From contig NZ_CAJHOB010000009.1 in NCBI RefSeq assembly GCF_905120355.1, positions 80,061 to 144,060 on the forward strand: DNA of 64,000 nucleotides, read 5' to 3'. The position numbers were made by a program, and so were the translations under genes. The stretch is from Azonexus hydrophilus. GTDB lineage: Bacteria > Pseudomonadota > Gammaproteobacteria > Burkholderiales > Rhodocyclaceae. Every line of letters begins with the position of its first letter. The first letter of the stretch is position 1. Below the pieces are notes generated by a model. It ran no database searches and had not been told where the DNA came from. It saw nothing but the letters and a program-made list of their open reading frames with translations. Below, in pieces: positions 47,454-59,168 of the stretch.

Positions 47454-47942
47454 TCAGTTCGGCTTACCCTTGAAGCCCGCCAGGGCAGCAAACGGATTGA
47501 TCCGCTCACCGGCCACGGCAGCTCCGGGTACAACGCATTGCTCATGACGGGGCGCCACCGGCAGGGAAAGAAGAATTTCATCCTCCACCAGCGCTTCCAC
47601 GTCCAGTTCTTTTTCCAGCGGGAGAAAATCCCGGCTGTCGTCTTCCAGCTCATCCTGGGACAGATCAGCATCCACCGGCACCAACTCCAGCAAATTATCG
47701 ACCGCCAGCTGAAAAGGAATGGCACTCAGACAGCGCTGACAGGCCAGAGGAATTACCCCACCCACCGTGAGGTGCAGCAGAAACTCCCCACGCGCACCGC
47801 GCATGCCTTCCAGGCGCCAGACCACTTCCCCCGCCACCTCAACCAGCAGGTCATGCAGGCGCTCCATCCCGGAAACCGGCACTGTTCCTTGCAGAACACG
47901 CGCTTCGCGGGCGAAGAGAAAGGCGTCGTTGATCCTTTTCAA
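47454..47942 (-). CDS. yceD: DUF177/YceD family protein (23S rRNA accumulation)
   Basis: A protein of about 162 aa. The signature is CQRCLSAIPFQLAVD with LACQRC near 88, and an acidic middle segment; the C-terminal GERINPFAALAGFK is a family mark. Known members affect 23S rRNA accumulation. No ATG is available. I chose the in-frame TTG at 47942, giving KRINDAFLFAREA. An upstream TTG at 47999 lies in the -35 of the promoter and cannot be on the transcript. The start remains uncertain. Confidence 0.8.
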   Translation of the reverse strand: MKRINDAFLFAREARVLQGTVPVSGMERLHDLLVEVAGEVVWRLEGMRGARGEFLLHLTVGGVIPLACQRCLSAIPFQLAVDNLLELVPVDADLSQDELEDDSRDFLPLEKELDVEALVEDEILLSLPVAPRHEQCVVPGAAVAGERINPFAALAGFKGKPN

Positions 47943-47970
47943 TTTGAATCTGTTGCGACTTAAACGGCGG

Positions 47971-47999
47971 ATGATATTATTTTCGGCTGACCAAGTCAA
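47971..47999 (-). promoter_or_regulatory. sigma-70 promoter for yceD-rpmF-plsX-fab operon
   Basis: On the minus strand TTGACT (47999-47994), a 17-bp spacer and TATCAT (47976-47971) give a near-consensus promoter. Transcription would start near 47964 with a leader of about 22 bases to the chosen TTG. Confidence 0.65.
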
Positions 48000-48019
48000 A
48001 GAAAAACCAGAACCACACC

Positions 48020-48613
48020 ATGCACCAGCCCCCCGTCACACTCGTTCTTGCCTCCACCTCGCCCTACCGCCGCGAGCTGCTTTCCCGCCTGGGACTGCCA
48101 TTTTCCGTTGCCAGCCCGGACACCGATGAAAGCCCGCTCCCTGGCGAAGCAGCGGAAGCCCTTGCCTTGCGCCTGGCCGAAGCCAAAGCCCGCGCCGTCG
48201 CGCCCGCGTATCCGCAGGCCCTGATCATCGGCAGCGATCAGGTGGCCATTGCCAACGGCAAAATCTACGGCAAACCGAGCACGCACGAACGTGCCGTGGC
48301 GCAACTGCAGGAGCTCTCCGGTCAGAGCGTCAATTTTTACACCGCCCTCTGTCTCTACGACAGCCGGAATGACAGCCGTCAGATCTGCGGCGTTCCCACA
48401 CAGGTCAAATTCCGCTCGCTCAGCAACAGCGAAATCGAGAACTATCTCGCCCGCGAACCCGCTTACAACTGCGCCGGCTCCGCCAAATCCGAAGGACTCG
48501 GCATTGCTCTGCTGGATAGCCTTTCCGGCGACGACCCAAACGCTCTGGTCGGCCTGCCCCTGATCGCCCTGTGCGCCATGCTGCGCCAGGTCGGCATGAA
48601 TCCGCTGGCATGA
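48020..48613 (+). CDS. Maf-like nucleotide pyrophosphatase (YceF type)
   Basis: A 197-aa pyrophosphatase that removes damaged or modified nucleotides. Family features: [17 protein letters not shown] at the N-terminus, [10 protein letters not shown] near 33, IIGSDQVA near 71 and [18 protein letters not shown] near 88. Divergent from yceD. The next gene overlaps it by four bases. Confidence 0.92.
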   Translation: MHQPPVTLVLASTSPYRRELLSRLGLPFSVASPDTDESPLPGEAAEALALRLAEAKARAVAPAYPQALIIGSDQVAIANGKIYGKPSTHERAVAQLQELSGQSVNFYTALCLYDSRNDSRQICGVPTQVKFRSLSNSEIENYLAREPAYNCAGSAKSEGLGIALLDSLSGDDPNALVGLPLIALCAMLRQVGMNPLA

Positions 48614-49317
48614 GTGGCACCCTTTACCTGATCCCGGTGCCGCTCGGCCCCGGTGCGCCGCAGGATGTGCTACCACCGCACACCCTCTCCACCCTGCAGC
48701 CACTGCGGCATTTCGTGGTCGAGAACGCAAAAAGCGCCCGCGCCTTTCTCAAGATCGCCGGCACCACCCTGCCCTTGCAGGAATTGCAGCTGAATGAACT
48801 CAACGAACACAGCCGGCCGGCGGATATTGCCCCGCTACTGGCGCCGTTGCTCGCCGGCGAGGATGTGGGCCTGCTCTCCGAGGCCGGCTGCCCGGCCGTA
48901 GCTGATCCCGGGGCCGCGCTGGTGGCACTGGCACAGCAGCAGAACATCCGCGTCGTGCCGCTGATCGGCCCCTCATCCCTCCTCCTCGCCCTCATGGGCA
49001 GCGGCCTGGATGGCCAGCATTTCGCCTTCCACGGCTACCTGCCAGCCAAGGATGCCGAGCGCAGCAAGGTGTTGCGCGACCTGGAAAAGGAGTCGCGGCA
49101 GAAGCGGCAAACCCAGCTCTGCATCGAAACCCCTTACCGCAATGCCGCCCTGTTCGACGCCCTGCTGCGCCATTGCCAGCCCGGCACACGGCTGTGCGTG
49201 GCGACTGACCTGAGCCTGCCCAGCGAGCGCATCCGCACGCAGACAATCGCTGCCTGGAAAAAACAAACGCCGCCCGATCTCGAGCGGCGTCCGACGGTTT
49301 TCCTGTTTCTGGCCTAG
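48610..49317 (+). CDS. RsmI-like SAM-dependent methyltransferase
   Basis: A 235-aa tetrapyrrole-methylase-fold protein, shorter than RsmI (about 285 aa). The SAM region reads [17 protein letters not shown] near 96, followed by [36 protein letters not shown] is also RsmI-like. It is a common betaproteobacterial paralogue; the substrate is not known. The ATG overlaps the maf stop (ATGA) and its end overlaps sppA by four bases. Confidence 0.85.
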   Translation: MSGTLYLIPVPLGPGAPQDVLPPHTLSTLQPLRHFVVENAKSARAFLKIAGTTLPLQELQLNELNEHSRPADIAPLLAPLLAGEDVGLLSEAGCPAVADPGAALVALAQQQNIRVVPLIGPSSLLLALMGSGLDGQHFAFHGYLPAKDAERSKVLRDLEKESRQKRQTQLCIETPYRNAALFDALLRHCQPGTRLCVATDLSLPSERIRTQTIAAWKKQTPPDLERRPTVFLFLA

Positions 49318-50273
49318 AACACCCCGGGCGTTGTCAGGCGGCTGCTCAGCCCCTGCCACAGGCTATCCATCGCACCAGCACCAAAGCGCTTGGCAAAACG
49401 CTCGGCCAGATTTTCCTTGACGGTATAGTCGAGCAATTCCTCGTTCTTGATCACGTCGCGCGCCACGCTATCGACCGAGCCCAGCGCATCAGCCAGCCCC
49501 ATGGCCACACTTTGCTCGCCGGTCCACATCAAGCCGGAAAAGGTATCCTCACCTTCCTTCAGGCGCTTGCCACGCCCCTCGCGCACCACCTTGATGAATT
49601 GTTCGTGGATGCTGGCCAGCATCTGACGCGCATGCACAGTCTGCTCCTCTGACTGCGGCGAGAACGGATCAAGAAACCCCTTGTTCCCTCCTGCCGTAAG
49701 CAAACGCCGTTCTACACCCAGCTTTTCCATGGTGCCGGTAAAACCGAACCCATCCATCAGCACCCCGATGGAGCCCACGATACTGGCCTTATCGACATAG
49801 ATGCTGTCCGCAGCGACCGCAATGTAGTACCCCCCGGATGCGCAGACGTCCTCCACCACCGCATAGAGCGGTTTATCGGGATATTTGGCACGCAGGCGAC
49901 GAATTTCATCGTTAACCATGCCTGCCTGCACAGGGCTACCCCCAGGGCTATTGATGCGCAAGATCACGGCCTGCGAATTCGGCGCTTCAAACGCGGAATT
50001 AAGTGAAGCCACGAGGTTTTCCGCACTCGCCTCAGACTGTGGCGCAATGACGCCACGCAACTGCACCAGCGCGACATGCTTGTCTGCCACTTTGGCCGAA
50101 TCCCAGTCAACCATGGCAAACAGGATGAAGCTGACGTAAGCAAAACCCAGCAATTTGAAGAAAATTCCCCAGCGACGTTTGGCCCGCTGTTCGCTCAGCG
50201 CGGCAAAAGCCAGTTTTTCCAGGGTCTTGCGTTCCCAGGCCGGATCGTTTTCTGGGCGTGAGGTGTTATCCAT
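49314..50273 (-). CDS. sppA: S49 signal peptide peptidase, short form
   Basis: A 319-aa membrane-bound serine protease that degrades cleaved signal peptides. One N-terminal membrane segment (FKLLGFAYVSFILFAMVDW) is followed by the crotonase-like fold: INSPGGSPVQAG near 106, CASGGYYIAVAADSIYVD near 143 and SIVGSIGVLMDG near 165 with the catalytic serine. It is the short single-domain class. Convergent with the methyltransferase. Confidence 0.92.
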   Translation of the reverse strand: MDNTSRPENDPAWERKTLEKLAFAALSEQRAKRRWGIFFKLLGFAYVSFILFAMVDWDSAKVADKHVALVQLRGVIAPQSEASAENLVASLNSAFEAPNSQAVILRINSPGGSPVQAGMVNDEIRRLRAKYPDKPLYAVVEDVCASGGYYIAVAADSIYVDKASIVGSIGVLMDGFGFTGTMEKLGVERRLLTAGGNKGFLDPFSPQSEEQTVHARQMLASIHEQFIKVVREGRGKRLKEGEDTFSGLMWTGEQSVAMGLADALGSVDSVARDVIKNEELLDYTVKENLAERFAKRFGAGAMDSLWQGLSSRLTTPGVF

Positions 50274-50357
50274 CAGGTATGTCCTACATCGTTATCTGAA
50301 TCAACAGGGTGAGCATCATGCCATTGTTTGTAACGCATTTGTTGCACCCGCACATCA

Positions 50358-51008
50358 TCACCCATGGACTCGTAACCAGCCATCGAGTTCCGCCACATCC
50401 TGCGCACAGACGCGCGGCGCGTGCGCCTGCAGGTGTTCCACCGGATGCGCCCCATACGTCACCGCCACAGCATCAACCCCGGCATTACGGGCCATCAGCA
50501 GGTCATGTGAGGTATCACCGATCATAACGGCGGCAGCTTCCGTCACCCCAAACTCAGCCAGCAATTCTTCCAGCATCTGCGGATGGGGTTTTGAATGGCA
50601 CTCATCCGCACAGCGTGAGGCGGAAAAATACGGGCGCAAACCCGAATGATCGAGCGCCCGCTCCAGACCCAGGCGGCTCTTGCCCGTCGCCACCGCGAGC
50701 ACATGCCCGGCTGCCTGCAGGCGGGCCAGCATCTGCGGCACGCCTGCGAACAGACTTAGTTCGTGATCACCCGACAGGTAGTGGAAGCGGTAACGGTCGA
50801 TCATCGCCTGGTAGTTCTCCGGTTTCAGATCCGGCACCGCATGGCGCATGGCATCACCCAGGCCGAGGCCGATCACATGACTGGCCTGAGCCCGACTGGG
50901 CACCGGCAAGTCAAGATCAGCGCAAGCCGCCTGAATGGCACGTACGATGGCCCCCGTCGAGTCGAGCAAGGTGCCATCCCAGTCAAAAATCACCAATTCG
51001 TACTTCAT
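50358..51008 (-). CDS. HAD-superfamily phosphatase (phosphoglycolate phosphatase-like)
   Basis: A 216-aa HAD hydrolase. Motif I is FDWDGTLLDS at 8-17, motif II AVATGKSRLG near 112, motif III CHSKPHPQM near 145 and motif IV MIGDTSHDLLMA near 169. The cap is helical. It overlaps rluC by four bases on the same strand; the pair is common in betaproteobacteria. The substrate is not determined. The 84-base gap to sppA holds nothing I recognise. Confidence 0.9.
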   Translation of the reverse strand: MKYELVIFDWDGTLLDSTGAIVRAIQAACADLDLPVPSRAQASHVIGLGLGDAMRHAVPDLKPENYQAMIDRYRFHYLSGDHELSLFAGVPQMLARLQAAGHVLAVATGKSRLGLERALDHSGLRPYFSASRCADECHSKPHPQMLEELLAEFGVTEAAAVMIGDTSHDLLMARNAGVDAVAVTYGAHPVEHLQAHAPRVCAQDVAELDGWLRVHG

Positions 51009-52009
51009 TGTCGCTCCAGAATGGCCGGACAAGTGTCGGCAGAAAATTCGCGCGGCGCCTGCGCATCCAGCTGCGCGATATAGGTGCGCAGATTCGCAGG
51101 CAACGGCGCGATGAACTCCAGCGGCTCGGCGCTCAACGGATGCAGGAAACCCATCCGCCAGGCGTGCAGCGCCATCCGCTTCAGCCCTGCAGCAGCAAGT
51201 TGCCGGTTGAGAGCGAAATCGCCATATTTTTCGTCCCCCAGAATGGGAAATCCCAGATGCGCCAGATGCACACGAATCTGGTGCGTACGCCCAGTTTTCA
51301 GTTGCGCCTCCAGCAGACTCATACCCGGCCAGCGTGCCAGCAGGCGGAACACCGTATGCGCGGGCTTGCCTGACGCATCCACGCGCACCCGTCGTTCGCC
51401 GTTATCCTGCAAGTACTTGTACAAAGGCAAACGAACGTGCTGGACAGCATTCATCCAACGCCCCCTGACCAATACCAGATAACGTTTATCCGCGCCCGCC
51501 CCATGCTCGCGGAACATGTCGTGCAAGGCCGTCAACGCCGAACGTTTCTTGCCCACCAGCAGGATTCCCGATGTTTCCCGGTCGAGGCGATGCGCCAGTT
51601 CGAGAAACTTGGCCTGCGGTCGCTGCTGACGCAGGGCTTCGATCACACCAAAACTGACCCCGCTCCCCCCATGCACCGCCACGCCTTCGGGTTTATTCAC
51701 CACCAGCAGGGCATCATCCTCGAACAAAAGCGGCAACTCGACCCTCTCCTTGGCGGCCGCAACCACCTCAGCCGCCGGCCGCTGCGCCAGCCGCAGCGGT
51801 GGCAGACGCAGGACATCACCGGGCTGCAAACGATAGGTTGCGGCCACCCGCCCCTTGTTCACACGCACTTCACCACTACGCAGGATGCGGTAGACATGAC
51901 TCTTCGGCACACCCTTGCAATGCCGGAACAAAAAGTTATCCAGGCGCTGGCCTGCAGCATCTTCGTCAACCGTCAGATAGCTGACTGAATTATTCCCTGC
52001 CACACTCAT
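51005..52009 (-). CDS. rluC: 23S rRNA pseudouridine 955/2504/2580 synthase
   Basis: A 334-aa RluA-family synthase. An S4 RNA-binding domain is at about 18-75 (QRLDNFLFRHCKGVPKSHVYRIL, as the family reads). The catalytic aspartate lies in HRLDRETSGILLV near 155. LKTGRTHQIRVHLAHLG is near 236. The start at MSVAGNNS is the last sensible ATG; longer forms extend into the rne leader. Divergent from rne. Confidence 0.94.
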   Translation of the reverse strand: MSVAGNNSVSYLTVDEDAAGQRLDNFLFRHCKGVPKSHVYRILRSGEVRVNKGRVAATYRLQPGDVLRLPPLRLAQRPAAEVVAAAKERVELPLLFEDDALLVVNKPEGVAVHGGSGVSFGVIEALRQQRPQAKFLELAHRLDRETSGILLVGKKRSALTALHDMFREHGAGADKRYLVLVRGRWMNAVQHVRLPLYKYLQDNGERRVRVDASGKPAHTVFRLLARWPGMSLLEAQLKTGRTHQIRVHLAHLGFPILGDEKYGDFALNRQLAAAGLKRMALHAWRMGFLHPLSAEPLEFIAPLPANLRTYIAQLDAQAPREFSADTCPAILERQ

Positions 52010-52414
52010 TTTCAAATATACTGCCCGGGTTTCACGTCGTCGTTTGAAGGGATGCCGAACCATCAGACCACGCGCGCAGTGCCCAAGGTAAATACTACCG
52101 GGGTGCGACCATCGCGTGGCAGGCCATGAATTCCCTCCCGTGCCAATTGCCCGGGGCAAACCACGTAAAACGCCTGGTTAAGTTCGCTCACCAAAAGTAG
52201 CGATGGTAATGGATTAGCTTGTCACAAGCACGCACGGATCGCCCGTTGCAGGAATTTCAAGCCGCGCCTGTCGCAAAAAGACGCGTGGCCATTTAACGAT
52301 CAGCACACTCATCATCGCCTTTGCCTCTTTCATCATGACGCAACCCGATCACTGAACCTGTCGCTGCCTGCATGGGCGTTTCGCCGTGCTCCGACCAGCT
52401 GGAGCCCGAATAAC
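52010..52414. promoter_or_regulatory. 405-nt rluC-rne intergenic region and probable rne leader
   Basis: No ORF is supported here. A 13-base dyad GCTTG-TCA-CAAGC is at 52217-52229. On the minus strand TATATT lies five bases before the rluC ATG. I see no clear -35/-10 pair for rne. The length fits the long, structured autoregulatory leader known for E. coli rne. Confidence 0.45.
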
Positions 52415-55156
52415 ATGAAACGCATGCTCTTCAATGCGACACAGGCGGAAGAACTCCGTGTCGCCATTGTCGATGGTCAGAAACTGATTGATCTCGACAT
52501 TGAATCCGCCGCCAAGGAACAACGCAAAAGCAACATCTACAAGGGGGTCATCACCCGCATCGAGCCGTCACTCGAAGCCTGCTTCGTCGATTACGGTTCG
52601 GAGCGCCACGGTTTCCTGCCGTTCAAGGAAGTCTCCCGCGCCTATTTCCAGGCGGGCGTCGAACCGGGCAAGGCCCGTATCCAGGACGCCCTCAAGGAAG
52701 GTCAGGAACTGATCGTCCAGGTCGACAAGGATGAGCGTGGCAACAAGGGCGCTGCCCTGACCACCTACGTCTCGCTGGCCGGCCGTTACCTCGTGCTGAT
52801 GCCGAACAACCCGCGCGGCGGCGGCGTCTCCCGTCGCGTCGACGGCGATGAGCGCACCGAATTGCGCGAAGCCATGGATCAACTCGAAGTCCCGCAGGGC
52901 ATGAGCCTGATCGCCCGCACCGCCGCCATCGGCCGTCAGGCAGAAGAGCTGCAGTGGGACCTGAACTACCTGATGCAGCTGTGGACCGCCATCGATAATG
53001 CGGCCAAAGAGCATTCGGGCGCTTTCCTCATCTATCTTGAAAGCTCCCTGGTCATCCGCGCCATTCGCGACTATTTCCAACCGGACATCGGTGAGATCCT
53101 GATCGACACCGACGACGTGTTCGAACAAGCCCAGGCCTTCATGGGCACCGTCATGCCGCACAACGTCAATCGCGTCAAACGCTACCGCGACGACGTGCCG
53201 TTGTTCTCCCGCTTCCAGATCGAACATCAGATCGAAACCGCCTTCGTTCGCCAGGTCAACCTGCCGTCCGGTGGCGCCATCGTCATCGATCACACCGAAG
53301 CCCTGGTCGCTGTCGACGTCAACTCCGGTCGTGCCACCAAAGGTGCCGACATCGAGGAAACGGCGCTCAAGACCAACCTCGAAGCCGCCGATGAACTGGC
53401 CCGCCAGCTGCGTCTGCGCGACCTGGGTGGCCTGATCGTCATCGACTTCATCGACATGGAAAACAGCAAGGCCCAGCGCGAAGTCGAGAACCGCCTGCGC
53501 GACGCCCTGCGTTTCGACCGCGCCCGCGTCCAGATGGGCAAGATCAGCCGCTTCGGCCTGATGGAACTGTCGCGCCAGCGCTTGCGTCCGGCCCTTGCCG
53601 AAACCAGCTACATTTCCTGCCCGCGCTGTACCGGCACCGGCCACATCCGTTCGACCGAATCGGCCGCGCTGCATATCCTGCGCATCCTCGAAGAGGAAGC
53701 GATGAAGGAAAACACCGGCGCCGTGCATGTTCAGGTGCCAGTCGATGTCGCCACCTTCCTGCTCAACGAGAAGCGCCCGGACATCCAGGCCATCGAACTG
53801 CGCCACAAGGTCACCATCCTGCTGATTCCGAATGTTCATCTGGAAACTCCGGCGCACACGATCACTCGCCTACGCCACGACGACCTGAACAACGAAGACG
53901 AGCGCGCCCCCTCCTACAAGATGGTGGACCAGCCCAGCGAGGAAGAAACGCGCAAAAACAACCCGGCGGACAAACAAAAACCACGCCAGGAAGCCGCCGT
54001 CAAAGGTATCACTCCGGCCCAACCTGCCCCGGTGGTTGCCGAAAAACAGGCTGTCCTCCCGGTCACGACCCCCGCTGCCACAAGCGGCCTGCTGGGCTGG
54101 CTGAAATCGCTGTTCGCCGGCAACACCGCAGCCGCAGCCCCGGCGGAACCCACCGCCACGCCGGCACAAAAACCGCGCAACGGTCGCAACAACGAACGCG
54201 GCGAGCGTCAGGGCAACCGGCGCAACGGCCGTAATAACCGCAATGGTCGTAACGAGGAAAATGGCGAACGCGGTGAGCGCCAGAATACCCGCAACGGCGA
54301 GCGCAGCCAGAAAGCCGCGCAGGAGGAAACCGTTGCCAGCGACAACGTAGCAGCCACACCCACGAGCGAACGCACGGAGCGTAAACCACGCCGAGAGCGG
54401 CGCGAGCGCACTCCCGCTGAAAACAAACCCGTCGCAGAGACTGTCGCACAACCGACTGGCGGAGAAAACATTTCGCCAGCCAGTGAGACTGCCGTGAGCG
54501 AAGAGCAAGGAAGTGGCCGTCGGCGTGGCCGGCGTGGTGGCCGTAACCGTGGTGACCGCCCGGAACGGCGCGAAGGTGAAATCTCCACCAGCACGGAAGA
54601 AACCTTGAGCGTCTCGACCGAGGAAACTCCGCCGATGGCAACTCAAGCCAGCGAAACAAATACGGAAAACAGCCCCAGCTTCCCGCTCACGACACCGCTG
54701 CCTACCGCCGTGGTTGCGCTTGAACCGCTGGTAGCAGCAACTGCCAGCGAAGAAGTCCCGGCTGAAGCCACCACGGTCATTGAACCGGCAGCTATTGTCG
54801 TCGCAGCGGCTGAAATCGGATCCGTATCTGCTGAGCCGATTGCCAGCACACCGGTTGTTGAAGAAGCAGCCGCAGCGGTCGAGGTGATGGAAGAACCCGT
54901 TGTTGCCGAACCTGTTCAATCCGTTCCCAGCACACCGCCAATCACGGACGAAGCAGCCCCGGAAGTAGTAGCAGCGCCCGCCATCGACATTGATGCCGCA
55001 CTTGCCGACAGTGGCCTGGTGCTGGTGCAGACTACCGCTGCCACGAATGCACCGGCTGTAGTTGAACCGCCACAAAAATTGGGACGTCCGCGCAAAACCC
55101 GGACCGCGCCGGCTGAGGCAGAAGCCATGGTCATGGTGGAAACTGCACCGAAGTAA
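52415..55156 (+). CDS. rne: ribonuclease E
   Basis: A 913-aa endoribonuclease, the core of mRNA decay and rRNA/tRNA processing. The N-terminal catalytic half has an S1 domain (about 37-120), a 5'-sensor region, the DNase I-like site with VDVNSGRA near 300 and DFIDMEN near 344, and the zinc link C402-P-R-C405. The C-terminal half (from about 500) is disordered: an Arg/Asn/Gly-rich segment at about 585-630, a second basic segment near 650-720, and a long Ala/Val/Glu/Pro-rich tail. The end [17 protein letters not shown] is basic. Ends at a strong terminator. Confidence 0.96.
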   Translation: MKRMLFNATQAEELRVAIVDGQKLIDLDIESAAKEQRKSNIYKGVITRIEPSLEACFVDYGSERHGFLPFKEVSRAYFQAGVEPGKARIQDALKEGQELIVQVDKDERGNKGAALTTYVSLAGRYLVLMPNNPRGGGVSRRVDGDERTELREAMDQLEVPQGMSLIARTAAIGRQAEELQWDLNYLMQLWTAIDNAAKEHSGAFLIYLESSLVIRAIRDYFQPDIGEILIDTDDVFEQAQAFMGTVMPHNVNRVKRYRDDVPLFSRFQIEHQIETAFVRQVNLPSGGAIVIDHTEALVAVDVNSGRATKGADIEETALKTNLEAADELARQLRLRDLGGLIVIDFIDMENSKAQREVENRLRDALRFDRARVQMGKISRFGLMELSRQRLRPALAETSYISCPRCTGTGHIRSTESAALHILRILEEEAMKENTGAVHVQVPVDVATFLLNEKRPDIQAIELRHKVTILLIPNVHLETPAHTITRLRHDDLNNEDERAPSYKMVDQPSEEETRKNNPADKQKPRQEAAVKGITPAQPAPVVAEKQAVLPVTTPAATSGLLGWLKSLFAGNTAAAAPAEPTATPAQKPRNGRNNERGERQGNRRNGRNNRNGRNEENGERGERQNTRNGERSQKAAQEETVASDNVAATPTSERTERKPRRERRERTPAENKPVAETVAQPTGGENISPASETAVSEEQGSGRRRGRRGGRNRGDRPERREGEISTSTEETLSVSTEETPPMATQASETNTENSPSFPLTTPLPTAVVALEPLVAATASEEVPAEATTVIEPAAIVVAAAEIGSVSAEPIASTPVVEEAAAAVEVMEEPVVAEPVQSVPSTPPITDEAAPEVVAAPAIDIDAALADSGLVLVQTTAATNAPAVVEPPQKLGRPRKTRTAPAEAEAMVMVETAPK

Positions 55157-55181
55157 GCACGTCAGAGCAGCGACCAAGACA

Positions 55182-55210
55182 AACCGGGGACAAATTCCCC
55201 GGTTTTTTTT
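55182..55210 (+). terminator. rho-independent terminator after rne
   Basis: A 9-bp stem (AACCGGGGA / TCCCCGGTT) with a five-base loop is followed by a run of T, 26 bases after the rne stop and just before the convergent phosphatase gene end. Confidence 0.9.
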
Positions 55211-55216
55211 GCCTAC

Positions 55217-55695
55217 CTACTTCCTGCTGACTTGTTTCTTCAATACACCAACCAACCCCTGCGCGGCGTCTTCGACCATATCGAGTACCAGATCGAAACC
55301 ATGCCCAAGACCGTAGTAAGGATCGGGCACTTCATGATCGTCGAAATTTCTGGCGTACTCCATCAGCAGATGGATTTTTGACAACTGCTCCGGCGTTGCC
55401 ATGCGCTGCAGGTTGTCGAAGTTGTTCTTGTCCATGGCAAGAATCAGGTCAAAATAATCGAGGTCCTGATAAGCCACCTTGCGTGCCCGCAACTGCGACA
55501 AATCATAATGGCGCGCAGCAGCAGCCCGCTGCGTGCGCGGATCAGGCGCCTCGCCAACGTGATAGCCGTGGGTGCCCGCTGAATCGATTTCCACTTGGTC
55601 GCCCAGTCCATTGGCTCGCACGTAATGGCGCAATACCGCCTCTGCCGTAGGCGACCGGCAGATATTCCCCATACACACCATCAGAACACGGATTG

Positions 55696-55699
<4 letters not shown>
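55217..55699 (-). CDS. low-molecular-weight protein tyrosine phosphatase
   Basis: A 160-aa cytoplasmic phosphatase. The P-loop C-x5-R is CMGNICRSP at 10-18. The acid/aspartate pair lies in [17 protein letters not shown] near 127 (DPYY). It has the full family length. Its ATG overlaps the uvrB stop by four bases, so the genes are coupled. No exopolysaccharide kinase is adjacent, so a role in polysaccharide control is not indicated. Confidence 0.92.
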
Positions 55700-57783
<2,084 letters not shown>

Positions 57784-57893
57784 GTTAGTATTTTACGTTT
57801 TCTGTCGCGCCGCTCTGGCCAGCAGAACCGCCGCCTTCCGGCAGCCCTGACGGCTGTCGCACATTTCCTTCCTATTATTCCACGGAGTCAGTC

Positions 57894-59099
57894 ATGTCCT
57901 CTTCGATCTTTGCCGCGGTGGAACTCGCCCCGCGCGACCCGATTCTGGGTCTGAACGAAGCCTTCAACGCCGATGCACGTGACACCAAGGTGAACCTCGG
58001 TGTTGGCGTGTACTTCGACGACAACGGGAAAATCCCCCTGCTCGCCGCCGTCAAGGCCGCTGAAGATGCCCGCGTCAAAGCCGCCCTGCCGCGCGGTTAT
58101 CAGCCAATCGAAGGCGCTCCGGCCTACAACACCGCCGTCCAGAACCTGCTCTTCGGCAAGGACTCGGAACTGCTCGCCGCGGGCCGCGTGATCACCGCCC
58201 AGGCCATCGGCGGCACCGGCGCGCTGCGCATCGGCGCCGACTACCTGAAGCGCCTGAACCCGGACGCCAAGGTCTACATCAGCAATCCCTCCTGGGAAAA
58301 CCACCGCGCCTTGTTCGAAGCCGCCGGCTTCATCGTCGAAGACTACGCCTATTACGATGCGGCGACCCGTGGCGTGAACTTCGTCGGCATGAAGGCCGAT
58401 TTGAACAAGATGGCTCCAGGCTCGGTCGTTCTGCTACATGCCTGCTGCCACAATCCGACCGGCGCTGATCTGAGCGACGCCCAGTGGTCCGAAGTCGTCG
58501 CCATCTGCAAAGAACGCGGTCTGGTGCCTTTCCTCGACATGGCCTACCAAGGCTTCGCCGACGGCATTGACGCCGACGCCGTGGCCATCCGTGCCTTCTC
58601 GGCTTCCGGCCTGCAGTTCTTTGCCTCCAGCTCGTTCTCAAAGAACTTCTCGCTCTACGGCGAACGCGTCGGCGCCTTGTCCATCGTGACCGCCTCCAAG
58701 GAAGAATCAGCGCGTGTCATGTCGCAGGTCAAACGCGTCATTCGCACCAACTATTCCAACCCCCACACCCATGGTGCCGCACTGGTTGCCGGCGTGCTTG
58801 CCTCTTCCGAATTGCGCGCCCAGTGGGAAGCCGAACTCGCCGGCATGCGCGACCGCATCCGTGCCATGCGTACCGGCCTGGTCGATGCCATCAAGGCCAC
58901 CGGCTGCGCGCAGGACTTCTCTTTCGTTGTTCAGCAGCGCGGCATGTTCTCCTACACGGGACTCTCGGCAGCCCAGGTCGAGCGCCTGAAAGAGGAATTC
59001 GGTATCTATGCCGTATCGACCGGCCGCATCTGTCTGGCCGCATTGAACAGCAAGAACATCGATTACGTCGCCAAGGCTGTTGCCACGGTGATCCGCTGA
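57894..59099 (+). CDS. aspartate/aromatic aminotransferase
   Basis: A 401-aa fold-type I PLP aminotransferase of subgroup I-alpha, as AspC/TyrB. The PLP lysine is K250 in SSSFSKNFSLYGERVG, with R258 nearby. HNPTGAD is at 186-192 and the substrate arginine lies in STGRICLAALN near 380. It could use aspartate, aromatic amino acids or both. Its terminator is at 59126. Confidence 0.93.
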   Translation: MSSSIFAAVELAPRDPILGLNEAFNADARDTKVNLGVGVYFDDNGKIPLLAAVKAAEDARVKAALPRGYQPIEGAPAYNTAVQNLLFGKDSELLAAGRVITAQAIGGTGALRIGADYLKRLNPDAKVYISNPSWENHRALFEAAGFIVEDYAYYDAATRGVNFVGMKADLNKMAPGSVVLLHACCHNPTGADLSDAQWSEVVAICKERGLVPFLDMAYQGFADGIDADAVAIRAFSASGLQFFASSSFSKNFSLYGERVGALSIVTASKEESARVMSQVKRVIRTNYSNPHTHGAALVAGVLASSELRAQWEAELAGMRDRIRAMRTGLVDAIKATGCAQDFSFVVQQRGMFSYTGLSAAQVERLKEEFGIYAVSTGRICLAALNSKNIDYVAKAVATVIR

Positions 59100-59125
59100 C
59101 ACGCACTGCCGGCGTTCAATAAACC

Positions 59126-59149
59126 AAAGGCCGCAGATCGCGGCCTTTG
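59126..59149 (+). terminator. terminator after the aminotransferase gene
   Basis: A 9-bp stem (AAAGGCCGC / GCGGCCTTT) with a five-base loop and a short T tail lies 26 bases after the stop. The A-rich opposite flank may also serve the convergent gene. Confidence 0.75.
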
Positions 59150-59168
59150 TTCATGGAAAAAAGGAAAA

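Noticed and set aside
52010..52040. Leaderless rluC driven by TATATT at five bases from the ATG
   Set aside because: The distance is too short for a normal start at the ATG and no -35 matches, so I do not call a promoter.
54180..54330. A short-period repeat resembling a CRISPR array or tandem repeat
   Set aside because: It is the coding sequence for the Arg/Asn/Gly-rich segment of RNase E; the units vary, and there are no unique spacers.
53870..55177. A 435-codon ORF on the minus strand
   Set aside because: It mirrors the low-complexity tail of rne. The Cys/Phe/Gly-rich product is an artefact of antisense reading.
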